From: Cognatishimia activa
GTDB lineage: Bacteria > Pseudomonadota > Alphaproteobacteria > Rhodobacterales > Rhodobacteraceae
Reading direction: 5' to 3'
Length of the DNA stretch: 64,000 nt
Assembly: GCF_017798205.1 (NCBI RefSeq)
Contig: NZ_CP060010.1
Coordinates: 992,001 to 1,056,000 of the forward strand
Shown here: piece after piece, positions 8,173 to 16,839 of the stretch
Layout: each line of letters begins with the position of its first letter
Position numbering within the stretch: position 1 is the stretch's first letter
Notes under the pieces: model-generated
Databases searched by the model: none
Seen by the model: only the letters and a program-made list of their open reading frames with translations
What the model was told of the DNA's origin: nothing
Translations under genes and position numbers: made by a program

Positions 8173-9203
8173 GGCGCTGGTCCTAGAGATCCGCGCAGCC
8201 TGAGCGTGGCTTCCAACTCGACGCTTTCTCCCAAGCTGGGATCATTGCGCATTGCAATCAATGTGGTGGCCGCGTGTTTGCCCATGTTGCGATGGGGGAC
8301 ATGCACCGTCGTAAGGCGCGGCGTCACGATTTCGGCGATCTCGATGTCGTCAAAACCTGTAATGGACACATCCCCCGGCACATCAACGCCCATCCGATGC
8401 GCCCGCGAAAGGGCTCCTGCGGCCAGAACGTCGTTGCCGCACATCACCGCTGTCGGAGGGGTTCCCGAACGCATCAACCGTTCAAAGGCATCGCCTCCAT
8501 TGGCGATGGAATACGTCGTTTCTATCACGTTAAGGTCCCGGGCATTCAAACCAAACTCGGCAACAGCATCCATGGCACCCTCATAACGCTGCCGCGCGCG
8601 GTCATTGCGATCTCGTTTACCCGTAATAAGCGCCAGCTTGCGGTGGCCTTGCTTTAGAACTTCAAGAGCAAGGGCTTTCATGGCTTTGCGATTGTCAAAG
8701 CCAACTGAGACCCTTGGTTCAGCTTCATCATAAACCCAGGCCACGACATGAGGGATCTGGCGCTTTTCTAGGAACTCATAGCTTTCTGCGGTCCGAGTGT
8801 GGCCGATCAAAAACAGGGCATCTGCCCCCCGCGCGACAAGGTTGCGGATTTGCTCTTCTTCGACGTCAGGGTCATATGAAGAGCTTGCCACGAGCAAGGT
8901 AATTCCATGCTGCCCGAGCTCTTCTTGAAAAGCCTGAAGTCCGCGCGCAAAGATCGCGTTTTCCATTGTGGGCACGATCGCCCCGAAGGTATTTGTGCGT
9001 TTCGCCGCCAAGGCCTGAGCCCCGAAATTTGGAGCATAGCCCAGTTCGTTAACCGCTGCCATGACTCTGTCTCGCGTGGATGCGCTGACTTGCGATGGCG
9101 AGTTCAAACACCGGGACACGGTCGCCGTCGAAACCCCAGCCTGCTTGGACACATCCGCCAGAGTTGGCGACAGCGAGGGCTGAGTTGTGCGGGTCTTGGC
9201 CAT
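8157..9203 (-). CDS. LacI family transcriptional regulator (probable hps operon regulator)
   Basis: A 348-residue LacI/GalR repressor. The helix-turn-helix is TLADVSKQAGVSTATVSRCLNSPSQVSASTRDRV, followed by the hinge AAVNELGYAPNFGAQALAAKRT with the minor-groove leucine-type helix. The periplasmic-binding-like core ends with GDVSITGFDDIEIAEIVTPRLTTV. It is divergent from hpsN. The spacer contains two copies of a TGTAAGCGCTT palindrome, the usual CG-centred operator shape of this family. It therefore most likely represses hpsN and its downstream genes until a sulfonate metabolite is present; the ligand is inferred, not seen. Confidence 0.9.
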   Translation of the reverse strand: MAKTRTTQPSLSPTLADVSKQAGVSTATVSRCLNSPSQVSASTRDRVMAAVNELGYAPNFGAQALAAKRTNTFGAIVPTMENAIFARGLQAFQEELGQHGITLLVASSSYDPDVEEEQIRNLVARGADALFLIGHTRTAESYEFLEKRQIPHVVAWVYDEAEPRVSVGFDNRKAMKALALEVLKQGHRKLALITGKRDRNDRARQRYEGAMDAVAEFGLNARDLNVIETTYSIANGGDAFERLMRSGTPPTAVMCGNDVLAAGALSRAHRMGVDVPGDVSITGFDDIEIAEIVTPRLTTVHVPHRNMGKHAATTLIAMRNDPSLGESVELEATLRLRGSLGPAPQKTA

Positions 9204-9449
9204 TGGGTCGTCTTAGTCCGTCCAGATCTGATTTCGGCGTTTTATCATATTTTGAGCAATCGTAAGCACCAAAAGCTTGTAGCTCTTCAGGCGCAAAGAT
9301 GTAAGCGCTTGCAGTAAAAATTGTAAGCGCTTACATTTGGCGCGAATCGTCCGGTGCAGGTGCGCATTGAACGGATCGTCTCGCGAATGATTTCAAACTC
9401 GCTGACGAACTGTTTGCACCAAAGCCACTAGCTGCAAATAGGATAGAAC
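9204..9449 (+). promoter_or_regulatory. hpsN promoter with paired LacI-type operators
   Basis: Two 14-bp operators are visible: TGTAAGCGCTTGCA at 9300-9313 and the perfect palindrome TGTAAGCGCTTACA at 9322-9335. Their centres are 22 bp apart, two helical turns. A candidate promoter TTGCAG (9309-9314), 17-base spacer, TACATT (9332-9337) is overlapped by both operators, which fits simple repression. A half-site-like CGTAAGCA lies near 9261. The rest of the spacer shows nothing else. Confidence 0.7.
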
Positions 9450-10757
9450 ATGGCCAGAGAATACCTCAAAAAAGCAACGCTGACCGCCAAAAGCGATGCG
9501 ACAGAAACCAAGAAAATCGTTCGCGAAATTCTAGACGACATTGAAGCAGGTGGTGATGAGGCTGCGCTGAAATATGCGGCGAAGTTTGACCAATATGACG
9601 GCGAGATCATCCTGTCAGAAGCGTCAATCGCTGCGGCCTCGGCCCTGGTGCCGGAAAAACTGAAACGCGATATTCAGTTCGCCCATGCAAATGTGAAACG
9701 TTTCGCCGAGGCTCAACTCGGCACCGTAAACGACTTCGAAGTCGAAGTCGTTCCGGGCCTTGTCGCAGGTCAAAAGGCGATCCCTGTCACGGCGGCGGGG
9801 TGCTACGTGCCCGGTGGCCGCTATAGCCACATCGCCAGCGCAATCATGACCGTGACGACCGCAAAGGTCGCAGGGTGCAAGAACATCGTGGCCTGCTCTC
9901 CTCCGCGGCCCGATGTGGGCATCAACCCCGCGATCATTTATGCCGCCCATGTTTGCGGCGCAGACAAAATCCTCGCTATGGGAGGCGTGCAGGGCGTCGC
10001 GGCCATGACATTCGGCCTCTTTGGATTGCCAAAGGCCAATATCCTCGTCGGCCCCGGCAACCAATTCGTGGCAGAAGCCAAGCGGATGCTCTTTGGTCGT
10101 GTCGGCATCGACATGATCGCGGGCCCGACCGACAGCCTGATCCTTGCTGACAGCAAAGCCGATCCCGCGGTTGTTGCCGCAGACCTCGTGGGGCAAGCCG
10201 AGCATGGCTATAACTCTCCGGTTTGGTTGGTCACGGACAGCCGCGCCTTGGCCGAAGAGGTCATGACGCTGGTGCCCGAACTGATCGACGACCTCCCAGA
10301 AGTGAACCGCGATAACGCCACCGCCGCGTGGCGCGATTATGCCGAAGTCATTGTCTGCGCGGATCGCGAAGAAATGGCAGCAACCTCGGATGACTACGCG
10401 CCTGAACACCTGACCGTGCAGGCCGAGGATCTGGATTGGTGGCTTGACCGGCTCAGCTGCTATGGCTCACTCTTCCTTGGTGAAGAAACCACAGTTGCGT
10501 TCGGCGACAAGGCCTCGGGCACGAACCACGTCCTGCCAACGTCTGGCGCAGCCAGCTATACGGGAGGGCTCAGCGTTCACAAGTACATGAAGATCGTCAC
10601 ATGGCAACGCGCCACCAAAGAAGGTGCGCGTCCGGTGGCCGAGGCAACGGCACGTATTGCCCGCCTTGAGGGGATGGAAGGTCATGCCCGCACCGCGGAC
10701 ATTCGCCTGAAGAAATACTTCCCTGACGAAGTCTTCGACCTGACCGCTGAAGTATAA
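9450..10757 (+). CDS. hpsN: Sulfopropanediol 3-dehydrogenase (histidinol-dehydrogenase-like)
   Basis: A 435-residue member of the HisD superfamily. Landmarks are AAGCYVPGGRYSHIASAIMTVTTAKVAGC, GGVQGVAAMTFGLFGLPKANILVGPGNQFVAEAKR and GIDMIAGPTDSLILAD, with late catalytic-region GYNSPVWLVT and EHLTVQAED. HpsN oxidises (R)-2,3-dihydroxypropane-1-sulfonate by two NAD+-dependent steps to (R)-sulfolactate. A true histidinol dehydrogenase would sit with his genes; here it sits with two dehydrogenases, suyAB and comC, which supports HpsN. It leads the operon behind the LacI-type operator pair. Confidence 0.85.
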   Translation: MAREYLKKATLTAKSDATETKKIVREILDDIEAGGDEAALKYAAKFDQYDGEIILSEASIAAASALVPEKLKRDIQFAHANVKRFAEAQLGTVNDFEVEVVPGLVAGQKAIPVTAAGCYVPGGRYSHIASAIMTVTTAKVAGCKNIVACSPPRPDVGINPAIIYAAHVCGADKILAMGGVQGVAAMTFGLFGLPKANILVGPGNQFVAEAKRMLFGRVGIDMIAGPTDSLILADSKADPAVVAADLVGQAEHGYNSPVWLVTDSRALAEEVMTLVPELIDDLPEVNRDNATAAWRDYAEVIVCADREEMAATSDDYAPEHLTVQAEDLDWWLDRLSCYGSLFLGEETTVAFGDKASGTNHVLPTSGAASYTGGLSVHKYMKIVTWQRATKEGARPVAEATARIARLEGMEGHARTADIRLKKYFPDEVFDLTAEV

Positions 10758-10758
10758 A

Positions 10759-11520
10759 ATGAAAGCAGACGACAGTATATTTTCGGTGCGCGGGCGTGTG
10801 GCCTGTGTCACTGGGGCGAGTTCCGGTTTGGGTCAGCGCGCAGCGACCGTGTTGGCGGGGGCCGGAGCAAAAGTGGTCGGTGTTGCACGTCGCGCTGAGG
10901 CGTTGGAACAATGGTGCTGGGAAACCCAGGGCGATTGCGCCTCTGTGGCGGGCGATGTCGCAGATCGAGACGGTCTGGATGATCTCGTGGGTCAGATTTC
11001 CGCCCCCTTTGGAGCGCCTGACATCGTGATCCACGCAGCGGGTTTGAACACACGTCAGCCCGCGGATGAAGTAACAGCCGAAGGCTGGGATGCCACCATC
11101 GCCATCAATCTGTCGGCGCCGTTCTTCCTTAGTCAGAAATTGGTTCCAGCCATGCGCGAAAAGGGCTGGGGCCGTATTGTCAACTTTGCGTCTCTCCAGT
11201 CCTTCCGCGCGTTTCCCGGTGGAATCGCATACGGCGCGACCAAGGGGGGTGTCGCGCAGTTGACCCGGGCAATGGCAGAGGCCTGGTCCAAAGTGGGTGT
11301 GACCGCCAATGCCATTGCTCCGGGCTTTTTCCATACAGAGCTGACGGCGGCGGTCTTTGACGACCCCGAGCGTGCGGCCCGCAACGCCGCTCAGACCTGC
11401 ATCGGCCGCAACGGAGAGGACGCAGACCTTGACGGGCCGCTGTTATTTTTGTGCTCTGACGCGTCCCGTTATGTGACGGGGCAAGTGATGATGCTGGATG
11501 GGGGGTTCACAGCGAAATGA
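10759..11520 (+). CDS. hpsO: Short-chain dehydrogenase, probable DHPS 2-dehydrogenase
   Basis: A 253-residue classical SDR. The NAD(P)-binding motif is VTGASSGLGQRAATVLAGAGAKVV, with HAAGLN as the NNAG equivalent. The catalytic serine is in NFASLQSF, and Y-x-x-x-K is YGATK. The C-terminus YVTGQVMMLDGGF is canonical. It starts 1 base after hpsN and overlaps the next gene by four bases. In DHPS degraders, hpsN is accompanied by two dehydrogenases that interconvert the enantiomers through a 2-keto intermediate. The assignment to hpsO rather than hpsP follows gene order and is less certain than the SDR family call. Confidence 0.7.
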   Translation: MKADDSIFSVRGRVACVTGASSGLGQRAATVLAGAGAKVVGVARRAEALEQWCWETQGDCASVAGDVADRDGLDDLVGQISAPFGAPDIVIHAAGLNTRQPADEVTAEGWDATIAINLSAPFFLSQKLVPAMREKGWGRIVNFASLQSFRAFPGGIAYGATKGGVAQLTRAMAEAWSKVGVTANAIAPGFFHTELTAAVFDDPERAARNAAQTCIGRNGEDADLDGPLLFLCSDASRYVTGQVMMLDGGFTAK

Positions 11521-12506
11521 AGGCTCTTGTTTACACAGGTCCTGAACAACTGGAGTTTCAGGATTTCGCAGACCCTACGCCTGCGGATGGTGAAGTCATT
11601 GTCAACGTTGAAAGCGTTGGCATTTGCGGATCCGACATGCATGCGTTTCTGGGTCATGATGAACGTCGCCCGGCGCCTCTGATCTTGGGGCATGAAGTGG
11701 CGGGCAACATGATGAAATGGGGCACGCATGAAACCCGCGTCACGGTGAACCCGCTTGTGTCCTGCGGCGAATGTCGTGCCTGCAAGGCTGGGCAAGACAA
11801 CCTCTGCCCCAATCGTCAGATCATCTCGATGCCGCCGCGCGAAGGTGGTTTTGCTGAGCAGATCACCATGCCGACTGGCAATCTGGTGGAAGTCCCAGAT
11901 CATGTCAGCGCGGATCAAGCCGCCTTGGCAGAACCGATTGCCTGTGGCTGGCATGCTGCCCGTATCGCGCGGAGTCATCCGGCAGGCGCTGGAATGGACG
12001 TGCAAGCCTTGGTCATTGGCGGAGGTGCCATCGGCCTTGGCGCGGCGCTAAGCCTGAAAGCCCAAGGCGTGTCAGACGTGGTCATGATCGAACCCAACGA
12101 TTTGCGGCGTCGGTATTTGATTGATCACTGCGGACAAACGGTCATTACCGAAGACGACCTCTTTGAGGAGCATCAGTTTGACGTGGTCGTAGACGGCGTC
12201 GGCTATGCGCCGACCCGCGCATTGGCTTCGGCCAAAGTGAGGCCTGGTGGCGTGATCGTCCACATTGGCCTAGGCAGCGCCGAAGGTGGCCTTGATATCC
12301 GTCGCGCGACCTTGCAGGAGATCACCTTTGTCGGGACCTATACCTACACGGCGCAGGACTTCCGGGATTGTGCGCAAGCCATGTTTGACGGCAAACTCGG
12401 CGCGTTGGATTGGGTGGAAACGCGGCCCCTATCAGAGGGCGCGCAGGCCTTTGCGGACATTCGCGCGGGCACCGTTGCGGCCCCAAAGATCATCCTGAAA
12501 CCTTAG
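11517..12506 (+). CDS. hpsP: Zinc-dependent alcohol dehydrogenase (MDR), probable DHPS 2-dehydrogenase
   Basis: A 329-residue medium-chain dehydrogenase. Catalytic zinc ligands are in SVGICGSDMHAFLGHDERR and PLILGHEVAGN. The structural zinc cysteines are in SCGECRACKAGQDNLCPN. The Rossmann motif is ALVIGGGAIGLGAALSLKAQG. It overlaps the SDR gene by ATGA, so the two are coupled and probably act in sequence on the C2 hydroxyl of dihydroxypropanesulfonate. The hpsP name follows gene order. It ends one base before the convergent GntR gene, with no terminator between. Confidence 0.7.
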   Translation: MKALVYTGPEQLEFQDFADPTPADGEVIVNVESVGICGSDMHAFLGHDERRPAPLILGHEVAGNMMKWGTHETRVTVNPLVSCGECRACKAGQDNLCPNRQIISMPPREGGFAEQITMPTGNLVEVPDHVSADQAALAEPIACGWHAARIARSHPAGAGMDVQALVIGGGAIGLGAALSLKAQGVSDVVMIEPNDLRRRYLIDHCGQTVITEDDLFEEHQFDVVVDGVGYAPTRALASAKVRPGGVIVHIGLGSAEGGLDIRRATLQEITFVGTYTYTAQDFRDCAQAMFDGKLGALDWVETRPLSEGAQAFADIRAGTVAAPKIILKP

Positions 12507-12507
12507 G

Positions 12508-13209
12508 CTATTTCAGGTCCACAAAATAGGACGTCGCACCGGTCAGATACCGGCTGGTGCGCAGTTCTACCACGCGGTCTTGCAGGTCCTGCGCTTGTCT
12601 GCGCGCAACGATCACAGGAGTGCCTTTGGGTTGATCCAACGCCTCTGCCAAATCATCCGACAAAACCTCGGCCACCAGATGCTCCTGCGCTGAAATGATG
12701 ATGCAGGAATAGGCGTGCTGAAACAGAACGTAGAGCGCGTTTGGCAGGTCTCCGCGATCCTTAAGACCGGGAAAAAGATTGGCCGGAACGACACTGCGTT
12801 CATGGCACAAAGGCGTGCCTTTGAATGACCTTACACGGTTGATTTCATAGACTTTATCGGGCGCACCAAAGAGCGCAGTCTTCTCGTCTTTTAGTGCATT
12901 GCGAAGAACGATGGACTCTTGCTTCAACTCCGGCGCAACCTGCTGGCCGTCCTGATCCCGCAGCCGGAAAAAATGGAACAGAGAATTCTCCGGTGTCCGT
13001 AGCGTGACGAAGGTGCCCTTGCCCTGACGGCGTTGCACAATGCCCTTCTGTTCAAGCTCGATAAAGGCCTTTCGCGCGGTGCCCTGACTGACCTCTAGTT
13101 CACCTGCCAGATCAAACTCGCTGGGCAACATAGAGCCGGGCACATAGATGCCCTCTACGATACGCTGCACGACCGTATTGAAGACCTTCATATAAAGCGG
13201 TTCTGACAC
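12508..13209 (-). CDS. GntR family regulator, UTRA/HutC subgroup (probable suyAB regulator)
   Basis: About 233 residues. The winged helix VFNTVVQRIVEGIYVPGSMLPSEFDLAGELEVSQGTARKAFIELEQKGIVQRRQGKGTFV is a HutC-type GntR domain. A UTRA effector domain follows (EINRVRSFKGTPLCHERSVVPANLFPG). A GTG at 13209 is chosen because GGAGGG lies 7 bases upstream; longer readings add an atypical leader. It is divergent from suyA, whose promoter holds a perfect 16-bp palindrome. I infer repression of suyAB relieved by sulfolactate or a related ligand. Confidence 0.8.
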   Translation of the reverse strand: MSEPLYMKVFNTVVQRIVEGIYVPGSMLPSEFDLAGELEVSQGTARKAFIELEQKGIVQRRQGKGTFVTLRTPENSLFHFFRLRDQDGQQVAPELKQESIVLRNALKDEKTALFGAPDKVYEINRVRSFKGTPLCHERSVVPANLFPGLKDRGDLPNALYVLFQHAYSCIIISAQEHLVAEVLSDDLAEALDQPKGTPVIVARRQAQDLQDRVVELRTSRYLTGATSYFVDLK

Positions 13210-13267
13210 CCTGCCCTCCGTTTTCGGTCTGCTACCACACCCAAGCCAAGCCTCGCAATAATATAGA

Positions 13268-13296
13268 TTGACTCTTATATAAGAGTAAATATACAT
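13268..13296 (+). promoter_or_regulatory. suyA promoter with 16-bp palindromic operator
   Basis: TTGACT (13268-13273) and TATACA (13290-13295) form a -35/-10 pair with a 16-base spacer. The spacer is occupied by ACTCTTATATAAGAGT at 13271-13286, a perfect palindrome. A repressor bound there would block RNA polymerase. The neighbouring divergent GntR/UTRA protein is the obvious candidate. Confidence 0.65.
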
Positions 13297-13333
13297 TTTG
13301 CCCAAGCTGTTTTAGTAAGAATCGGAGTACCCC

Positions 13334-13624
13334 ATGGCTGAAATCCCGCATCTTTTGGTTCACGAGCACGACGACAACGTCGGCGTTGTCGTGGTCGAAG
13401 GTCTGACCGCCGGCACTGACATGCTGGTCTGTGTGACCCACGACAATTCCACCTTCCGCCTCACCTCGGGTATGGATGTGCCCATCGGGCACAAGATCGC
13501 TCTGAAGGATTTCAAAGAAGGCGACACCGCGATCAAATACGGCGAAGACATCGGCAAAATCATCGCCGACATCGCCAAGGGCGATCACGTCCACACCCAC
13601 AACTGCAAAACCAAACGCTGGTAA
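13334..13624 (+). CDS. suyA: (R)-Sulfolactate sulfo-lyase, small (alpha) subunit
   Basis: A 96-residue protein equal to the SAF-like N-terminal domain of altronate dehydratase (UxaA), encoded separately. It contains [48 protein letters not shown] and a C-terminal GDHVHTHN motif. In SuyAB the two halves of a UxaA-like enzyme are split and cleave sulfolactate to pyruvate and sulfite. A GGAGTACCCC ribosome binding site precedes the ATG. It is 11 bases upstream of suyB. Galactarate/altronate lyase is the alternative, but the hps neighbours favour sulfolactate. Confidence 0.85.
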   Translation: MAEIPHLLVHEHDDNVGVVVVEGLTAGTDMLVCVTHDNSTFRLTSGMDVPIGHKIALKDFKEGDTAIKYGEDIGKIIADIAKGDHVHTHNCKTKRW

Positions 13625-13635
13625 GGAGAGACGTC

Positions 13636-14817
13636 ATGGCTTCTAAATATTCCAACCTGACCGTCAAAGGCTACCGTCGTGAAAACGGCCGTGTGGGTGT
13701 GCGCAACCACGTGGTGATCCTGCCGGTCGACGACATCTCTAACGCTGCCTGTGAAGCGGTTGCGAACAACGTCAAAGGCACTATGGCCCTGCCCCACGCC
13801 TATGGTCGTCTGCAGTTCGGCGAAGACCTCGAATTGCATTTCCGCACCATGATCGGCACCGGCGCGAACCCAAATGTGGCCGCTGTTGTGGTCATCGGGA
13901 TCGAGCCTGGCTGGACCAAGCGTATCGCGGACGGCATCCGCGCGACCGGCAAGCCTGTTTCGGAGTTTTCCATCGAACAAAAGGGCGACTTTGAAACCAT
14001 CCGCGCCGCGAGCTGGGCCGCGAAGGAATACGTCCACTGGGCAACCGAGCTGCAACGCGAGGAATGCTCGATCAGCGAGCTGTGGGTCTCGACCAAATGC
14101 GGTGAGAGCGACACGACCACGGGTCTCGGTTCCTGCCCGACTGTTGGCAACATGTATGACAAGCTGCTGCCAGAAGGCATCTACGGTTTCTTCGGCGAGA
14201 CCTCTGAGATCACCGGTGCCGAGCACATCTGTCAGAAACGCGCGATCAACGAAGAGGTTGGTGAGCGTTGGTACAAGATGTGGAAAGCCTACCAGGACGA
14301 CGTGATTTTCGCACACCAGACTGATGACCTTTCTGACAGTCAGCCGACCAAAGGCAACATCGAAGGTGGCCTAACCACCATCGAGGAAAAGGCCCTCGGC
14401 AACCTCGAGAAGATCGGCCGGACATCGCAATACATCGACATTCTGGAGCCTGCGGAAATGCCGGCGTCGGGCAATGGCCTCTACTTCATGGACAGCTCAT
14501 CCGCGGCGGCGGAATGTGTGACCCTGATGGCGGCGGGTGGCGCTGTGATCCACACCTTCCCGACCGGGCAAGGTAACGTGGTCGGCAACCCAATTGTGCC
14601 AGTGATCAAGATCACCGCGAACCCGCGCACCGTCCGCACCATGGGCGAGCACGTCGATGTGGATGTCTCGGGCATCCTGCGCCGCGAAATGACCATCGAT
14701 GAGGCGGGTGATGAGCTCATCGACATGATCTGCCGCACCGCGAATGGCCGCAACACAGCAGCCGAGGCTCTGGGGCACCGCGAGTTCTCGATGACCAAGC
14801 TGTATCGCTCGGCATAA
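13636..14817 (+). CDS. suyB: (R)-Sulfolactate sulfo-lyase, large (beta) subunit
   Basis: A 393-residue UxaA C-terminal-family protein. It opens [29 protein letters not shown], the family hallmark. It continues with cysteine-containing [20 protein letters not shown] and [14 protein letters not shown], likely iron/Fe-S ligands. The end carries [25 protein letters not shown] and [21 protein letters not shown]. With SuyA it eliminates sulfite from sulfolactate in the cytoplasm. The sulfite formed here can be oxidised by SoeABC encoded about 34 kb downstream. Confidence 0.87.
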   Translation: MASKYSNLTVKGYRRENGRVGVRNHVVILPVDDISNAACEAVANNVKGTMALPHAYGRLQFGEDLELHFRTMIGTGANPNVAAVVVIGIEPGWTKRIADGIRATGKPVSEFSIEQKGDFETIRAASWAAKEYVHWATELQREECSISELWVSTKCGESDTTTGLGSCPTVGNMYDKLLPEGIYGFFGETSEITGAEHICQKRAINEEVGERWYKMWKAYQDDVIFAHQTDDLSDSQPTKGNIEGGLTTIEEKALGNLEKIGRTSQYIDILEPAEMPASGNGLYFMDSSSAAAECVTLMAAGGAVIHTFPTGQGNVVGNPIVPVIKITANPRTVRTMGEHVDVDVSGILRREMTIDEAGDELIDMICRTANGRNTAAEALGHREFSMTKLYRSA

Positions 14818-14823
14818 ACCCTT

Positions 14824-14852
14824 TCGGCGGCCCTTGCCAAAAGCGCCGCCGA
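14824..14852 (+). other. Intra-operon hairpin between suyB and comC
   Basis: An 8-bp stem TCGGCGGC (14824-14831) pairs with GCCGCCGA (14845-14852) around a 13-base loop. There is no T-tract, so it is not a standard terminator. It may protect the suyAB mRNA 3' end or set the ratio of suyAB to comC. Only the pairing is seen; the role is inferred. Confidence 0.35.
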
Positions 14853-14868
14853 TCTGCCTAATCCCGCA

Positions 14869-15870
14869 ATGAGTGACGTTGAAACCATCAGCCTTTCTGA
14901 GGCCAGATCCTTGATGACCCGCGCCTTTCGCGCTGCGGGCGCACCAGAGGCCACAGCCGCGTCAGTCGCCGCAGCGCTCGTGCAGGCCGAGGCCGAAGGG
15001 CAAGTCGGCCATGGGTTTTCCCGGCTTTCGGACTACGTGGCGCAGGCCAAGAGCGGCAAGGTAGATGCCGACGCCGTACCGCAGCTTTCGAAACCGTCCG
15101 CCACGGCCATTCACGTCGATGCCGGAAACGGCTTTGCCTATCCAGCTCTCGATCTGGCGTCCGCGACCTTGATCGAGACGGCTCAAACCCACGGATGCGC
15201 CTTTGCGACCATTTCAAACTCTCACCATTGCGGCGCACTTTCGGTTCAGGTCGACCGGCTCGCACAGGCCGGACTGGTTGGCATCATGATGGCCAACACG
15301 CCCAAAGCCATAGCCCCCTGGGGAGCAAAAGACGCCATGTTTGGCACGAATCCAATTGCGTTTGCTGTCCCGCGCGCGGATGAGCCGCCGATGGTGATCG
15401 ACTTGTCCCTATCCGTCGTTGCCCGTGGCAAAGTCATGCATGCCAAGAAGTCGGGCAACGCGATCCCCGCAGGCTGGGCCTTTGATGCGGAAGGCAATCC
15501 CACGACCGATCCGGAAGCTGCGCTCGCAGGGACAATGGCCCCAATCGGTGGCGCAAAAGGCACCGCTTTGGCGCTGATGGTGGAAATCCTCGCAGCCTCG
15601 ATGACCGGCGCCAATCGCAGCACCGAGATGTCGTCCTTCTTTACCGCCGATGGCCCGCCGACGGGCGCAGGGCAATTCCTTATGGCGCTAAAACCACATG
15701 ACGCAGAGGGGTTTTCGGCAAGGTTAGAGCCGCTTTTGGCCGACATCGCCGGACTTGAAGGCGCGCGCCTTCCCGGCACGCGGCGCATCGTGTCTTTGGA
15801 AAACGCGCAGGAAAACGGGTTGAGTGTTCCTAAGGCCTACTTGGACCAAGCACGCGAATTGGAGGGTTAG
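14869..15870 (+). CDS. comC: Ldh2-family dehydrogenase, probable (R)-sulfolactate dehydrogenase
   Basis: A 333-residue NAD(P)H-dependent dehydrogenase of the Ldh2/MDH2 family. Landmarks are the GHG motif at 47-49 holding the catalytic histidine, ISNSHHCG at 116-122, the MMANTPKAIAPWGAKDAMFGTNPIAFAVPR segment, and PAGWAFDAEGNPTTDPEAALAGTMAPIGGAKG. ComC interconverts sulfopyruvate and (R)-sulfolactate and pairs with a second dehydrogenase, SlcC, to racemise sulfolactate. No slcC is present in the window. It follows suyB by 51 bases and is convergent with the LysR gene, overlapping it by 4 bases. Confidence 0.75.
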   Translation: MSDVETISLSEARSLMTRAFRAAGAPEATAASVAAALVQAEAEGQVGHGFSRLSDYVAQAKSGKVDADAVPQLSKPSATAIHVDAGNGFAYPALDLASATLIETAQTHGCAFATISNSHHCGALSVQVDRLAQAGLVGIMMANTPKAIAPWGAKDAMFGTNPIAFAVPRADEPPMVIDLSLSVVARGKVMHAKKSGNAIPAGWAFDAEGNPTTDPEAALAGTMAPIGGAKGTALALMVEILAASMTGANRSTEMSSFFTADGPPTGAGQFLMALKPHDAEGFSARLEPLLADIAGLEGARLPGTRRIVSLENAQENGLSVPKAYLDQARELEG

Positions 15871-16742
15871 GCTTCAACCCACATTTTTGAGATCTCTGAA
15901 TGCGCCGTCTCTACAATGTCTGGGAAGGCCACGTCTGATCGCCGCAGCAGAAACACCTTGCGGCGCTCCGTCAGCTCTTCGATGTCGCGAAAAACCAGAC
16001 CGTCGCCGCCCAAAGGCACCACCGAAGGTGGCAGAACTGACACCCAATCCCCTTCACGCAGCATCGCCAGCAGAGACTGTAGGTTTCGGACAGTCAGGCC
16101 CACGTTGCTCAATTGTGAGCGAAACTTGGACAGCTGAATCTGGTCGCAAAGCTCGTTTCGAATGAACTCGGCGTCAAACACGTCGGCCAGCGTGAGCGGA
16201 CCCTGTTTCAGCGCCATAGGATGCGTTGCGGACATAACGAGGCCAAAGGCATCGCTGAACAGCTCGACCGCCGTCACGCCTTTGATCGGCTGTGTTGCCG
16301 AGGCGATTCCGAGGTCCGCCCATCCGCTGCTCAGCGCGTCTATGACCTGCGGAGTGTCAGTGTCGCGTAGCTCCAGTTTAATGCCCGGATACGCGCGCGA
16401 AAGCGCCCGCACTAGTTTGGGAAATACCAGAGCTGCCAAAGACGGCACGGCGGCCACTTTCAAAACCCCTTGCGGCGCCTGCGCCAAAAGGTCGATTGAC
16501 TGAACTGTCGTGTCAAAACTGCGCACCTGAGACTGGCTGAGATGCAAGACCTGCTGGCCGAGAAGGGTCAGGCGATTTTTGCGGTCGCTTTCAAACAAGG
16601 GGCGCCCAAGATGGGCCTCAAGCCCTTTAAGGGTCATGGACACCGCAGATTGAGTCCGCCCGAGTTGTACTGCGGCATCCGATAGGTTTCCCGCCTCGGC
16701 CACCGCACAAAAGGCACGCAGCATCTCTAGTTTGATCGTCAC
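15867..16742 (-). CDS. LysR family transcriptional regulator
   Basis: About 291 residues. The N-terminal HTH is LEMLRAFCAVAEAGNLSDAAVQLGRTQSAVSMTLKGLEAHLGRPLFE, and a type 2 periplasmic-binding-like effector domain follows. A GTG at 16742 is preceded by AGGAAA, which argues against a longer start inside the divergent gene. It is divergent from the aldehyde dehydrogenase operon (16840 on) and convergent with comC. By LysR convention it most likely activates the divergent operon, not comC. Confidence 0.85.
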   Translation of the reverse strand: MTIKLEMLRAFCAVAEAGNLSDAAVQLGRTQSAVSMTLKGLEAHLGRPLFESDRKNRLTLLGQQVLHLSQSQVRSFDTTVQSIDLLAQAPQGVLKVAAVPSLAALVFPKLVRALSRAYPGIKLELRDTDTPQVIDALSSGWADLGIASATQPIKGVTAVELFSDAFGLVMSATHPMALKQGPLTLADVFDAEFIRNELCDQIQLSKFRSQLSNVGLTVRNLQSLLAMLREGDWVSVLPPSVVPLGGDGLVFRDIEELTERRKVFLLRRSDVAFPDIVETAHSEISKMWVEA

Positions 16743-16839
16743 TTCAGATTTCCTGAAATTTACTTCAACTGTTTGAATTTGACTGATGCAATGGAGAAAG
16801 TCCACTCTGGCCCAAACTTCCAAGAGATCGAGAGCGCAC
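16743..16839. promoter_or_regulatory. LysR-type divergent promoter region
   Basis: This 97-base spacer separates the LysR gene from the aldehyde dehydrogenase operon. It contains TTCCTGAAATTTACTTCAA around 16749-16767, with an imperfect T-N11-A-like dyad of the kind LysR proteins bind. Reading the aldehyde dehydrogenase from an upstream ATG at 16786 would consume half of this region. I prefer the GTG at 16840 because homologous sequence begins there. Confidence 0.4.

Noticed and set aside
9450-10757. Annotation as histidinol dehydrogenase of histidine biosynthesis
   Set aside because: No other his gene is near; neighbours are DHPS and sulfolactate genes, fitting HpsN.
16786-16839. N-terminal extension of the aldehyde dehydrogenase from ATG 16786
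   Set aside because: The added residues have no family similarity and lie in the divergent LysR promoter; GTG 16840 gives the normal length.
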